A stretch of 64,000 nucleotides of DNA from an uncultured Brevundimonas sp. (GTDB taxonomy: Bacteria; Pseudomonadota; Alphaproteobacteria; Caulobacterales; Caulobacteraceae), in the NCBI RefSeq assembly GCF_937863155.1, contig NZ_CALMFB010000011.1, positions 1-64,000 on the forward strand. The letters run 5' to 3'. The position numbers were made by a program, and so were the translations under genes. Positions 52,975 through 62,634 of this stretch are shown here, piece after piece; within the stretch, counting starts at the first letter, position 1, and every line of letters begins with the position of its first letter. Below the pieces are notes generated by a model. It had not been told where the DNA came from, ran no database searches, and saw only the letters and a list, made by a program, of their open reading frames with translations.

Positions 52975-53506
52975 TAGACTTCGCTAAAGCCCTTCCCCTC
53001 GAGGGGGAAGGGTTGGGATGGGGTGTGGGCAGGCTGGTCGCCGGTCGGCAGGGAGACTCCGGCCGCCTTGGTGACCTGGGCGACGGCGGCGTCGATATCC
53101 TCGATCACCCGGCGATTGGAGATGCGCAGGACGCTGTAGCCTTGGGCGGAAAACCAGTCGTCGCGCTTCAGATCGCGCACGGCGACATCGGTGCGATCAT
53201 GGACGCCGCCATCGACCTCGATCACCAGACGCGAAGCGTGACAGGCGAAATCGACGACGTAGGGTCCGATAGGGACTTGGCGACGAAACCGGATGGGCAG
53301 CAGGCGAAGGCGCTCCCATAGTCTGCGTTCGGCCAGGGTTTGGTCGCTGCGCAGACGACGGGCGCGGGCGATGCCGCCCGCCTTGATCTTCGATGTCGAG
53401 ATGAAGTCGGCCTGGACAGAGTCTTGGGCGTTCAGATTGGTCGGCGGCGTGCCCACACCCCATCCCCCGACCCCTTCCCCCTCGAGGGGAAGGGGAGGCT
53501 TGGGGG

Positions 53507-53510
<4 letters not shown>
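52974..53510 (-). CDS. DUF559 endonuclease-like protein between glyQ and glyS
   Basis: Protein of 178 residues of the DUF559 family, related to Vsr-like/PD-(D/E)XK nucleases. The domain runs from about residue 50 to 155: [22 protein letters not shown], then [30 protein letters not shown], with the Asp (VVDFAC) and Glu-x-Asp (IEVDG) as candidate metal ligands, then [26 protein letters not shown] at 53510 is inferred as the start because it overlaps the glyQ stop (GTGA); the stop overlaps the glyS start (TAATG). The N- and C-terminal ~20 residues (PLPLEGEG and QPFPLEGKG) are translations of flanking inverted repeats. Probably a mobile insert; cleavage target unknown. Confidence 0.85.
52990..53030 (+). 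repeat. Left inverted repeat of the DUF559 unit
   Basis: About 41 bp containing the palindrome CCTTCCCCTCGAGGGGGAAGG followed by TTGGGATGGGGTGTGGGC. Its reverse complement matches 53451-53495 with a few indels and one or two substitutions. It lies inside the 3' end of the DUF559 coding frame. Confidence 0.88.
53451..53495 (-). repeat. Right inverted repeat of the DUF559 unit
   Basis: About 45 bp, inverted copy of 52990-53030: GCCCACACCCCATC, then the CTCGAG-centred palindrome. It lies at the 5' end of the DUF559 frame, 12 bases from the glyQ stop. Together the two repeats bound about 506 bp. Confidence 0.88.
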
Positions 53511-54400
<890 letters not shown>

Positions 54401-54466
54401 GGCGGTTTCCGGCGTTCGCAGGCGCGAAAAAATGACGGCGGACCCTAGGGGTGGAAGGCCCGAGAT

Positions 54467-55351
54467 TCAACCGTTCGCGGGGTTAAGGACGCAAGGGACG
54501 ACCCACCACTGCGGATGGTCGGCCCCGATCCGGCGGGCGGCGTCGCGGGCCGCCGCCTGGTCCAGGCACAGGCCGAACACCGTCGCGCCCGACCCCGACA
54601 TGCGCGCCAGGGCGACGCCCGGCGTGGCGGCGACCGCCGACAGGGCCTGGTCGATCGCGGGCGACAGACCGACCGCCGGGGTCTGAAGATCGTTCCTCTG
54701 AAGCGCCAGCCAGTCGGTGACGGCGGGGACGGACCAGTCGGCGGGCGGCGCCGGACGGTCGGCGGCGGCGGGCGGCCCGGCGTCATAGGCGCGATAGACG
54801 GCCCCGGTCGGCGACGGAACGCCGGGATTGACCAGCACGGCGTGCAGGGGCGGCAGGCGCGGCTCGAACGTCAGGATGTCGCCCCGCCCCTCGGCCCAGA
54901 CGGTGCGGGCGTGCAGGCACATGGGCCCGTCGGCGCCGATCTCGGCCGCGATGCGCGCCAGGGCGTCGTCGTCCAGCGCCAGACCCAGGGCGTCGCGCGC
55001 CAGCTTCAGGGCCGCGCCCGCATCGGACGAACCGCCCCCCAGGCCCGCCGCGATGGGCAGCCGTTTGTCCAGCCGGACCGCCAGCGGCGGATCGCTGATC
55101 TCGGCCGCGCGGCCCAGCGCCGTCAGAGCGCGCCGGACCAGATTGTCCCCCTGCCCGTCCTCCAGACCCGAAGCGAAGGGACCGGAGACGTCCAGCGACA
55201 GGCCCGGCGCGGGCGCAACGGTCAGGCCGTCGCCGACATCGGCGAAGGCGACCAGGCTGGCCAGGGGATGATAGCCATCGGCGTCCACCGGCCCGACATG
55301 CAGGAACAGATTGACCTTGGCCGGGGCCAGGGCGCTGAACAGCGGCGACAT
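54467..55351 (-). CDS. ispE: 4-diphosphocytidyl-2-C-methyl-D-erythritol kinase
   Basis: GHMP kinase of the MEP pathway, 294 residues. It phosphorylates the 2-hydroxyl of CDP-ME. The N-terminal APAKVNLFLHVGPVDADGYHPL, the ATP loop LPIAAGLGGGSSDAGAALKL and the C-terminal ARMSGSGATVFGL are all present. The ATG at 55351 is used; the longer frame runs through the TPR gene. It begins 8 bases after the TPR gene stop, so the two are co-transcribed, and it shares its pathway with ispH at 19 kb. Confidence 0.96.
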   Translation of the reverse strand: MSPLFSALAPAKVNLFLHVGPVDADGYHPLASLVAFADVGDGLTVAPAPGLSLDVSGPFASGLEDGQGDNLVRRALTALGRAAEISDPPLAVRLDKRLPIAAGLGGGSSDAGAALKLARDALGLALDDDALARIAAEIGADGPMCLHARTVWAEGRGDILTFEPRLPPLHAVLVNPGVPSPTGAVYRAYDAGPPAAADRPAPPADWSVPAVTDWLALQRNDLQTPAVGLSPAIDQALSAVAATPGVALARMSGSGATVFGLCLDQAAARDAARRIGADHPQWWVVPCVLNPANG

Positions 55352-55359
55352 GGCGGCCC

Positions 55360-57234
55360 TCAGGGCTGGGCGCCGGCGGCGGCCTCCAGCCCCTGCTCCA
55401 GCTTGCGACGGGCGCGCGCGGCCTGGTCGTCGTCGGGGTCCAGCGTCAGCACCCGCTCCCACTGGAAGCGCGCCTCGCGCTGGCGGCCGACCTGCCAATA
55501 GGCGTCGCCCAGATGGTCGTTGATCTCGGGATTGGCAGGCAGTTTCTGGACCGCCGCCTCCAGCGTCAGGACCGCGTCGTCATACTGGCCCTGTCGATAC
55601 TGGGCCCAACCCAGCGAGTCCTGGATGTTGCCGTTGTCCGGCTCGGCGGCGAAGGCGCGCGCGATCATCTCGGCGCCCTGTTCGACCCGCGTGCCCTGAT
55701 CGACCCACAGATAGCCGAGGTAATTCAGAACGGTGGCGTTCTCAGGCTCCTTTTGCAGGGCCGCCCACAGTTCAGCCTCGGCCTCGGCCATCCGGCCCAG
55801 GGATTCATAGGCCGCGCCGCGCAGGAAATGCACGTCGAACCCCTGATCCTCGGTGTTCAGCAGCGGGCCGTTCAGCAGGGCCAGCGCCTCTTCATAGCGC
55901 TCCTGCTGGTTCATCTGGCCGGCCAGGACGCGGGCCACGCCGGCGTCGTCGGGGCGGGCGACATGGGCGCGGCGGAACGCCTCCAGCGCCGCGTCCTGCT
56001 GGTCGTCCTCGTCCAGGCTCAGGCCGATCTGGACCTGGGCGGCGGCGTAAAGGCTGGCGTCAGCGCCGCCGATCCGACTGAGCACCTCACGCGAGGCGGC
56101 GGTCATGCGCGACCGGGACAGGGCCTGTCCCAGGCGAAAACGGGTCTCGTCCGAAGGACTGAGCGCCATGGCCAGGCGCAGATAGAAGGCTGAAAACTCG
56201 GGCGCGCGTTCGGCCGCCGCCTGGGCCGCGGCATTGATCAGGGCGGAGGCCGCGCCCTGACGGAAGGTCGGTGCGGGCACAGGCCGCCCGCCATCGGCGG
56301 CCCGCATGCGCGCGCGACGCAGCAACTCGTCCGCCTGGCCCGAGGCGATGGCCGCATCATAAAGGGCCAGGGCCTCGTCGCGCCGCCCGCGGCGCTCCAG
56401 GAACTGGCCATAGGGCAGACGGAACAGGGCGCCGGCCTGGGCATAGCCGACCAGGGTCTTGAACTCGGCCTCGGCCTGATCCAGCTGGCCGCGGTTCTCC
56501 AGCAGCAGGGCGCGGTTCTGACGCGCGAACATGGCCGTGATGGGATCGGCGTTGGCCGGAGGCTGGGCCAGGGCGCCGGTCCAGTCGCCCGCAGCGGCGG
56601 CGACCCAGGGCGCGATCATCAGACCCGCCCGCGCATGGGGCGTGCGCACCGGCGTGGCCGTCAGCGCGTCATGGGCGGTGCGGGCGCGGCCATGGGCGAA
56701 TTCCTGAACCGCGCGCACCAGCACCCCGGCCTGAACCAGCGTGGGGCTGGCCTCTTCGGCCGGGGGGGCCAGGCGGGCGGCGACATCGAGACCGCCCGCC
56801 AGAAGAACGGCGGCGAAGGCCCTGTCGCGCACCGAAGGCTGTTCAGGCACCAGTTCGGATGCGGCCGCCAGATATTCGGCGCCCACGGTCCCTTCGCCAC
56901 GCGCCATCGCCACCCGGCCGGACAGATAGAGGCCATAGGCGCTGTGGCCGTTCTCGTCACGCGGGACCGGCGACCATACCGCAGGGATCGGCGGCGTTGT
57001 CGGCGCCGCGGGCGCGGCCGTCGCCGTGTCTTCGTCCGGCGCCTCTTCGTCGATCTCGGGCGATGCCGCAGGGTCGGGCTGGACGGTGTCGGCCGGATGC
57101 GGCGTAGGCGCCGTCGGCACGGGCGGCGGCGTCTGGGCCGGAGTCTGAGGCTGAGTCTGGGCCAAGACCGAGCCGGACAGGACGGCGCTGGCGGCGACGG
57201 AGGTCAGAAGGACACGCAAAGAGGCGGAGATCAT
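55360..57234 (-). CDS. Exported TPR-repeat protein
   Basis: Periplasmic protein of 624 residues with a signal peptide cleaved near VLAQ, then a Pro/Thr/Glu-rich linker and a long solenoid of tetratricopeptide repeats from about residue 75. Clear copies include the stretches starting NRALLLENRGQLDQAEAEF, YESLGRMAEAEAELWAALQKEPENATVLNYLGYLW and DSLGWAQYRQGQYDDAVLTLEAAVQKLPANPEINDHLGDAYWQVGR in sense. It resembles alphaproteobacterial TPR proteins paired with ispE. It probably scaffolds an envelope complex; partners unknown. Confidence 0.9.
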   Translation of the reverse strand: MISASLRVLLTSVAASAVLSGSVLAQTQPQTPAQTPPPVPTAPTPHPADTVQPDPAASPEIDEEAPDEDTATAAPAAPTTPPIPAVWSPVPRDENGHSAYGLYLSGRVAMARGEGTVGAEYLAAASELVPEQPSVRDRAFAAVLLAGGLDVAARLAPPAEEASPTLVQAGVLVRAVQEFAHGRARTAHDALTATPVRTPHARAGLMIAPWVAAAAGDWTGALAQPPANADPITAMFARQNRALLLENRGQLDQAEAEFKTLVGYAQAGALFRLPYGQFLERRGRRDEALALYDAAIASGQADELLRRARMRAADGGRPVPAPTFRQGAASALINAAAQAAAERAPEFSAFYLRLAMALSPSDETRFRLGQALSRSRMTAASREVLSRIGGADASLYAAAQVQIGLSLDEDDQQDAALEAFRRAHVARPDDAGVARVLAGQMNQQERYEEALALLNGPLLNTEDQGFDVHFLRGAAYESLGRMAEAEAELWAALQKEPENATVLNYLGYLWVDQGTRVEQGAEMIARAFAAEPDNGNIQDSLGWAQYRQGQYDDAVLTLEAAVQKLPANPEINDHLGDAYWQVGRQREARFQWERVLTLDPDDDQAARARRKLEQGLEAAAGAQP

Positions 57235-57279
57235 CCCGCCACCTTGCCCGAACCCTGTGGCGCCGCAAGGGCGCGCAGG

Positions 57280-59031
57280 TCACATATTCGGATAGTTCGG
57301 CCCGCCCCCACCCTCGGGCGTCGTCCAGACGATGTTCTGGGACGGATCCTTGATGTCGCAGGTTTTGCAGTGGACGCAGTTCTGGGCGTTGATCTGGAAG
57401 CGCGGCTCGCCGCCGCCTTCGGGCGTCAGCACCTCATAGACTCCCGCCGGACAATACAGGCGCGCCGGTTCGCCATATTTCGGCAGGTTGACCCGGATGG
57501 GCACGGAGGGGTCCAGCAGCTTCAGATGCGCGGGCTGTTCCTCGGCGTGGTTGGTGTTGGAGATGAAGACGCTGGACAGCTTGTCGAACGACAGCTTCCC
57601 GTCGGGCTTGGGATAGGTGATCGGCTTATGCTTGGACGCCGGCTCGGTGGCGGCGGCGTCGGTCTTGCCGTGCTTCAGCGTCCAGGGGACGTTGATGCGG
57701 AACAGGGACGAGAACCACATGTCCATGACCCCCAGCGCCCCGCCGATGGTGGTGCCGAATTTCGACAGATAGGGCTTGGCGTTGCGGACCTGTTTCAACT
57801 CGCGATAGACCCAGCTCTTCTCATAGGCGGCCTGGTATTCCACCAATTCGTCGCCCGCGCGCCCGGCCATGACCGCCTCATAGGCGGCGTCGGCGGCCAG
57901 CATGCCGGTCTTCATGGCATTGTGGCTGCCCTTGATGCGCGGCACGTTCACGAAGCCGGCCGAACAGCCGATCAGCGCCCCGCCGGGGAAGGCCAGTTTC
58001 GGCACCGACTGGAAGCCGCCCTCGGTGATCGCCCGCGCGCCATAGGAGACGCGGGTTCCGCCTTCCAGGTGCTCGGCGATGGCGGGGTGGTGCTTGAACC
58101 GCTGAAACTCGTCGAACGGCGACAGGAAGGGGTTCCTGTAGTTCAGGTGCACGACATAGCCGATGGCCACATAGCGATCGCCGAAATGGTACAGGAACGA
58201 CCCGCCGCCGGTGTGTTCGTCCAGGGGCCAGCCGGTCGAATGCTGGACCAGACCGGGCTGGTGCTTCTCGGCTGGGATCTGCCACAGCTCCTTCAGGCCG
58301 ATGCCGAATTTCTGAGGTTCTGCGCCGTCGCACAGATTGTGGCGGGCCATGATGGTCTTGGCCAGGGAGCCGCGCACCCCCTCGGCGATGAAGACATATT
58401 TGCCGTGCAGTTCGATGCCGGGCTGGAACTCTCCGGTCGGCTGGCCTTCGCGGTCGATGCCGAAGACGCCGGCGACCACGCCCTTCACTCGACCCGTTTG
58501 ATCTTCCCAGACCACATGGCTGGCGGCCATGCCGGGATAGACTTCGACGCCCAGCGCCTCGGCTTGTTCGCCCAGCCAGCGGGTCAGATTGCCCAGCGAG
58601 GCGATGTAGCAGCCGTGGTTGTGCATTAGCGGCGGCATCAGGGGCATGGGCAGGCTGAGATCGCCCTGCGGTCCCAACAACAGGAAGCGGTCCTTGGTGA
58701 CCGGCGTCTCCAGCGGGGCGCCCATGGCCTTCCAGTCGGGGAACAGTTCGTTCAGCGCCTTGGGATCGATCACGGCGCCGGACAGGATGTGGCCGCCGAC
58801 CTCGGCCGACTTCTCCAGCACGGCGACCGAAATGTCCTTGCCGTCCTTTTCCGCCCGCTGCTTCAGGCGGATGGCCGCCGACAGGCCGGCGGGGCCGCCG
58901 CCGACGATGACGACGTCGTATTCCATGACCTCGCGCTCGCCCCCCGCCAGGGCCTCCAGAGGCGACAGATTGTCGAGCACCGCTTCCTGCCAAGCGTTCT
59001 TGGCGCCGCCTTCGATCGTTTCCTGAGCCAT
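57280..59031 (-). CDS. Electron transfer flavoprotein-ubiquinone oxidoreductase
   Basis: Membrane-associated enzyme of 583 residues passing electrons from ETF (fatty-acid and amino-acid dehydrogenases) to ubiquinone. FAD binding: YDVVIVGGGPAGLSAAIRLKQRA. The ubiquinone/FAD region includes GGHILSGAVIDPKALNELFPDW and GCSAGFVNVPRIKGSHNAMKTGMLAAD. The 4Fe-4S cluster cysteines are in YCPAGVYEV and NCVHCKTCDIKDPSQNI. ETF itself is not here. It is divergent from the UDG gene, 88 bases apart. Confidence 0.96.
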   Translation of the reverse strand: MAQETIEGGAKNAWQEAVLDNLSPLEALAGGEREVMEYDVVIVGGGPAGLSAAIRLKQRAEKDGKDISVAVLEKSAEVGGHILSGAVIDPKALNELFPDWKAMGAPLETPVTKDRFLLLGPQGDLSLPMPLMPPLMHNHGCYIASLGNLTRWLGEQAEALGVEVYPGMAASHVVWEDQTGRVKGVVAGVFGIDREGQPTGEFQPGIELHGKYVFIAEGVRGSLAKTIMARHNLCDGAEPQKFGIGLKELWQIPAEKHQPGLVQHSTGWPLDEHTGGGSFLYHFGDRYVAIGYVVHLNYRNPFLSPFDEFQRFKHHPAIAEHLEGGTRVSYGARAITEGGFQSVPKLAFPGGALIGCSAGFVNVPRIKGSHNAMKTGMLAADAAYEAVMAGRAGDELVEYQAAYEKSWVYRELKQVRNAKPYLSKFGTTIGGALGVMDMWFSSLFRINVPWTLKHGKTDAAATEPASKHKPITYPKPDGKLSFDKLSSVFISNTNHAEEQPAHLKLLDPSVPIRVNLPKYGEPARLYCPAGVYEVLTPEGGGEPRFQINAQNCVHCKTCDIKDPSQNIVWTTPEGGGGPNYPNM

Positions 59032-59119
59032 GGCTGTTTCCTGATCAGCACTTTGTTCGTTGTCCGCTTATCGGGACGTGACGTCAGGGCGGTCAAGGCT
59101 TATCCCTTGGGTTGATCCG

Positions 59120-59929
59120 ATGACCAACGCCGTTTCCGACACTCGCGCGCTGGAAAGCCTGCTCGCCTTCTGGCGCGATGCGGGGGTCGACGCCTGCTAT
59201 GGCGACGCCCCGGTGGACCACACCCACATCAAACCGACGCCGACGCTGAAGGCCGTGGCCAAGGCGACCGCCGCCGTGGCCGTGCCCGTGTCTCTGGACG
59301 GCGGCGAGGCCATGGCCGAGGCGCGGAGCCTGGCGGCCGGGGCGGCGACGCTGCAGGACCTGGCCGGGGCCATCGCGGCGTTCCAGGGCTGTCCCTTACG
59401 CGGCATGGGCGCGAGCCAGGCGGTGTTCGCGCGCGGCGATCCGGCCGCGCCGGTGCTGATCGTCGGCGAGGGGCCGGGTGCCGAGGAAGACCGCGCGGGC
59501 CAGCCCTTCGTTGGCAAGGCGGGCCAGTTGCTGGACCGGATGCTGGAGGCGGCGGGGCTGACCGGCCGGGTCTTCATCACCAACACCGTCTTCTGGCGGC
59601 CGCCGGGCAACCGGGCGCCGACGCCGCAGGAACAGGCCGTCTGCGCGCCCTTCGTGGAACGGGCCTTTGCCCTGTTGAAACCCCGGGTCGTGCTGCTGCT
59701 GGGGGCCTCGGCGGCGAAATCGGTGTTGCAGGCCGACGAGGGCATCATGCGGCTGCGCGGCCAATGGCGCGAGTGGCGGCTGAACGAAGGGGATGTTTCG
59801 GCGCCGGTCATGCCGACCCTGCACCCGGCCTTCCTGCTGCGTCAGCCGCTGGCCAAGCGGCTGGCCTGGGCGGACATCTTGTCGCTGACGGCCCGTCTGG
59901 AAACGGCCGAGGTTGAGATCAAAGGTTAA
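59120..59929 (+). CDS. Uracil-DNA glycosylase superfamily protein (family 4-like)
   Basis: UDG-fold protein of 269 residues. Motif A is LIVGEGPGAEEDRAGQPFVGKAGQLLDRML, motif B is MPTLHPAFLLRQ, and ITNTVFWRPPGNRAPTPQE is the family 4 loop. Of the four cysteines that bind the 4Fe-4S cluster in family 4 enzymes, only C91 (GCPL) and the one in QAVCAPF remain; the CxxC partner and the Cys of the usual KCRPPGNR are replaced (FWRPPGNR), so a cluster is unlikely. The ATG at 59120 is preferred to an earlier start. Uracil excision or another base substrate is possible. Confidence 0.88.
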   Translation: MTNAVSDTRALESLLAFWRDAGVDACYGDAPVDHTHIKPTPTLKAVAKATAAVAVPVSLDGGEAMAEARSLAAGAATLQDLAGAIAAFQGCPLRGMGASQAVFARGDPAAPVLIVGEGPGAEEDRAGQPFVGKAGQLLDRMLEAAGLTGRVFITNTVFWRPPGNRAPTPQEQAVCAPFVERAFALLKPRVVLLLGASAAKSVLQADEGIMRLRGQWREWRLNEGDVSAPVMPTLHPAFLLRQPLAKRLAWADILSLTARLETAEVEIKG

Positions 59930-60019
59930 TTCCGGCATCTTTCACGCCTGACGACCAGCGCCGAAGACCGCCCTTCCTGAATCGAGACGGGTAGGACGTG
60001 ACCGAGGGGGCCGCCGCCT

Positions 60020-61669
60020 GTGACCAGTTTCCGTCGCGCGATCATCGCGCCGATCGCCGCCCTTGTGCTGTCCGCCGTGGCGGGCGCCGCCGTGGCCGCC
60101 GAGGTCGAGGACGGCCGTCCGCGCGCCCTGAGCCAGGCGGACCGCCTGAGCTACACCACCGCCTTTGACGCACTGCGGCGCGGTCAGCTGGACCTGGCCC
60201 GGGCATCCGCGCGCGAGGCGCACGACCGCATCCTGCTGGGCGAGGTGGAGTTCGAGCGTCTGTTCCATCGCGACTACAGCGCCACCTATGACGAACTGGT
60301 CGCCTGGCTGAACGACTATGCCGACCTGCCGATGGCGCCGCGCGCCTATGCCCTGGCGCTGCGGCGGCGGCCGGACGGGGCGCCGGAGCCCAAGCGGCCC
60401 TCAGGCGTCGGTGGGCGCACCTGGGACGCTCTGGCGGCCACCAGCGGCGGCGCGGCCGACGATCCGATGAAGGCGGCGCGCATCGCGCTGAACGCCGAAG
60501 ACCTGAACGGGGCCTATCGCATCGGCATCGAGATCGGCGACTGGTGGACGGCGGGGCTGGCGGCGTGGCGGCTGGGCCAGTTCAACGACGCCTTCGTCGC
60601 CTTCGAGCGTGTGGCCACAGACCCGACCGAAGACCCGTGGGTCCGCGCCGGAGCCGCCCACTGGACCGCACGATCCGCCGCCCGCACGGGCCGCCAGGAC
60701 CAGGTGAACGGCTATCTGCAGATGGCCGCGCGCTGGCCATCGACCTTCTATGGCCAGATCGCCCTGCGTCAGCTGGGCCAGGAGCCGGAGATCACCAACC
60801 AGGGCCCGCGCCCCTATTCCACCCTGCCGAGCCGGTCCCCCAGTCTGCGCGAGGCGTCCATGTCCGTCGATGCGCGCGACATGGCCGGTTTCCTGGACCA
60901 GAACGCCCAGGCGCGGCGCACCCTGGCCCTGCATGAGGTCGGCCGCCGGTCTGACGCCGAAATGGCGGTGCGCACCGGCCTGAGAACCGCCATCGACGAC
61001 CGCGCCCGGCGCATGTGGACCGCCATCGCCGAGATGATCGACCCGCGCCCGACCGGCACGGCCGACGCCCTGCGGATCGACGCCGAGCGCTATCCGATGC
61101 CGGATCTCCAGCCCCAGGGCGGCTTCACCGTCGAGCGGTCGCTGGTCTATGCCGTGGCGCGCAAGGAGACGGGCTTTAACCCCGAGGCGCGCTCGGGCGC
61201 CGGCGCCTATGGTCTGATGCAGGTCATGCCGGGCACGGCGGCGGAGCTGAGCGGCGATCCGGGGTTCGTGCGCGATCCGCGCCGGCTGTTCGACCCGGCG
61301 GTGAACATGCGGCTGGGCCAGGCCTATCTGAACCGCATGTTGCAGCTGAACGCCTTCCAGGGCGATCTGCTGCGGACCGTCGCCTCTTACAACGCCGGGC
61401 CGGGGCCGATGTTGTCGGCGTTGCGCAAACTGGGGCCGGACCCCGATCCGCTGCTGCTGATCGAGACCATCGACGTGCCCCAGGCGCGCGACTATGTCGA
61501 AAAGGTCGTGGCGGCCTACTGGATCTATCAGCGCCTGCAGGGACGGCCTTTGAACACCCTGGACGCCGTGGCTTCGGGCGCGACCCATGTGGGCATCGGT
61601 CTGGACTATGTGCCGCCGCCGCCCGAGCCGGTGCAGGTGGCGACGGTCGCGCCGCCCGTCGCGAACTAG
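60020..61669 (+). CDS. Soluble lytic murein transglycosylase
   Basis: Periplasmic Slt-like enzyme of 549 residues cleaving peptidoglycan glycan strands with anhydro-MurNAc products. An N-terminal signal (FRRAIIAPIAALVLSAVAGAAVA) precedes an alpha-superhelical region with tetratrico-like repeats (about 40-350). The catalytic SLT domain follows: ESLVYAV-like VERSLVYAVARKETGFNPEARSG, with the catalytic Glu in RKETGF, then AYGLMQVMPGTA and SYNAGPGP. Start is GTG at 60020 after GAGGGGG. It feeds the same recycling pathway as nagZ. Confidence 0.94.
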   Translation: MTSFRRAIIAPIAALVLSAVAGAAVAAEVEDGRPRALSQADRLSYTTAFDALRRGQLDLARASAREAHDRILLGEVEFERLFHRDYSATYDELVAWLNDYADLPMAPRAYALALRRRPDGAPEPKRPSGVGGRTWDALAATSGGAADDPMKAARIALNAEDLNGAYRIGIEIGDWWTAGLAAWRLGQFNDAFVAFERVATDPTEDPWVRAGAAHWTARSAARTGRQDQVNGYLQMAARWPSTFYGQIALRQLGQEPEITNQGPRPYSTLPSRSPSLREASMSVDARDMAGFLDQNAQARRTLALHEVGRRSDAEMAVRTGLRTAIDDRARRMWTAIAEMIDPRPTGTADALRIDAERYPMPDLQPQGGFTVERSLVYAVARKETGFNPEARSGAGAYGLMQVMPGTAAELSGDPGFVRDPRRLFDPAVNMRLGQAYLNRMLQLNAFQGDLLRTVASYNAGPGPMLSALRKLGPDPDPLLLIETIDVPQARDYVEKVVAAYWIYQRLQGRPLNTLDAVASGATHVGIGLDYVPPPPEPVQVATVAPPVAN

Positions 61670-61670
61670 C

Positions 61671-61784
61671 TCAGAAGACGCTGGTCAGCAGGGTCGCGGT
61701 CAGGCAGCCGCCGATCAGCAGGGCCAGGGCCATGCCGGCGAGCGGCGACAGGGGACGGGCGGGCTGTTCGACAGGCTTGGGCAT
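61671..61784 (-). CDS. 37-residue single-pass membrane peptide
   Basis: Short frame of 37 residues: MPKPVEQPARPLSPLAG, then a hydrophobic helix MALALLIGGCLTATLLTSVF to the end. GGAG lies eight bases before the ATG with good spacing. It abuts the lytic transglycosylase stop (61669) on the opposite strand. Small single-helix proteins are easily missed; conservation could not be tested here. Confidence 0.6.
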   Translation of the reverse strand: MPKPVEQPARPLSPLAGMALALLIGGCLTATLLTSVF

Positions 61785-61863
61785 GATGCCGCTCCAACGG
61801 CCATTCGGGCCGAATGGATGCAGACATAACGCCGATCCCTTAAAGTCCCGTCAGCGGGCGCGG

Positions 61864-62526
61864 TTAACCGGCCGCCAGATCCTGTTCCGCCATGGCCGTC
61901 CACTCCAGGAACAAAGGATCGTTCAGCAGGGCGTCGCGATAGGCGGCGGCCACGCCGTCGACGTCTCCGAACGCGGTCAGATCGACCTGGAAATGCCGCA
62001 TCCGGGCGGCCACCGGCGTGAAGAAGGCGTCGGCGACAGACCAGGCGCCGAACAGATACGGTCCGCCCGCGCCGAACCGGCCCCGCAGATCGCGCCACAG
62101 CTCGACCATCCGGCGCAGGTCGGCGTGCAGCGCCGGATCGTCAGGCGTCTCGGCCCGGCTGTCGCCGATCATCGGATGGTCCGGCCCCATGCCCATCAGA
62201 TTGCGCAGGGCGCCAAAGGCCGAGTGCATTTCGCACACCGCGCTGCGCGCCAGCCAGCGGGCCTTGGGTTCGGCCGGCCACAGCCCCGCCTGGGGCCAGC
62301 GTTCGGCGCACCAGACGGCGATGGACAGCGAGTCCCAGACCACATCGCCATCCACCAGCAGGGCTGGAACCTTGCCGTTGGGCGAGACCTTGCGGATCTC
62401 CTCGAAGGTGTCGGGCCGGTTCAGACGCACGATCTGAGTGTCGAAATCGGCGCCGCAGCGTTTCAGCACCAGCCACGGCCGCAGGGACCAGGTCGAATAG
62501 GCGGGATCGCCGATCACCAGCTTCAT
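61864..62526 (-). CDS. Glutathione S-transferase family protein
   Basis: Cytosolic GST-like protein of 220 residues. The thioredoxin-like N-terminus is MKLVIGDPAYSTWSLRPWLVLKRCG, with VSPNGKVPALLVDG (cis-Pro) and DSLSIAVWCAERWP (glutathione gamma-Glu contact), followed by the all-helical domain and AWSVADAFFTPVAAR, the N-capping box region. Substrate unknown; possibly detoxification. The frame continues far upstream but that is non-coding. It is divergent from purB with 108 bases between starts. Confidence 0.9.
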   Translation of the reverse strand: MKLVIGDPAYSTWSLRPWLVLKRCGADFDTQIVRLNRPDTFEEIRKVSPNGKVPALLVDGDVVWDSLSIAVWCAERWPQAGLWPAEPKARWLARSAVCEMHSAFGALRNLMGMGPDHPMIGDSRAETPDDPALHADLRRMVELWRDLRGRFGAGGPYLFGAWSVADAFFTPVAARMRHFQVDLTAFGDVDGVAAAYRDALLNDPLFLEWTAMAEQDLAAG

Positions 62527-62634
62527 GGGCCGAATCTCCGGGGGGCTGAGGGTCGCCTCTTCCTGCCCCGCGCGCGTCGGGCGGACAAGCGCCCGGCTTG
62601 ACTCCGAAGGCCGCGCGACCGACACCCCGCGCCC

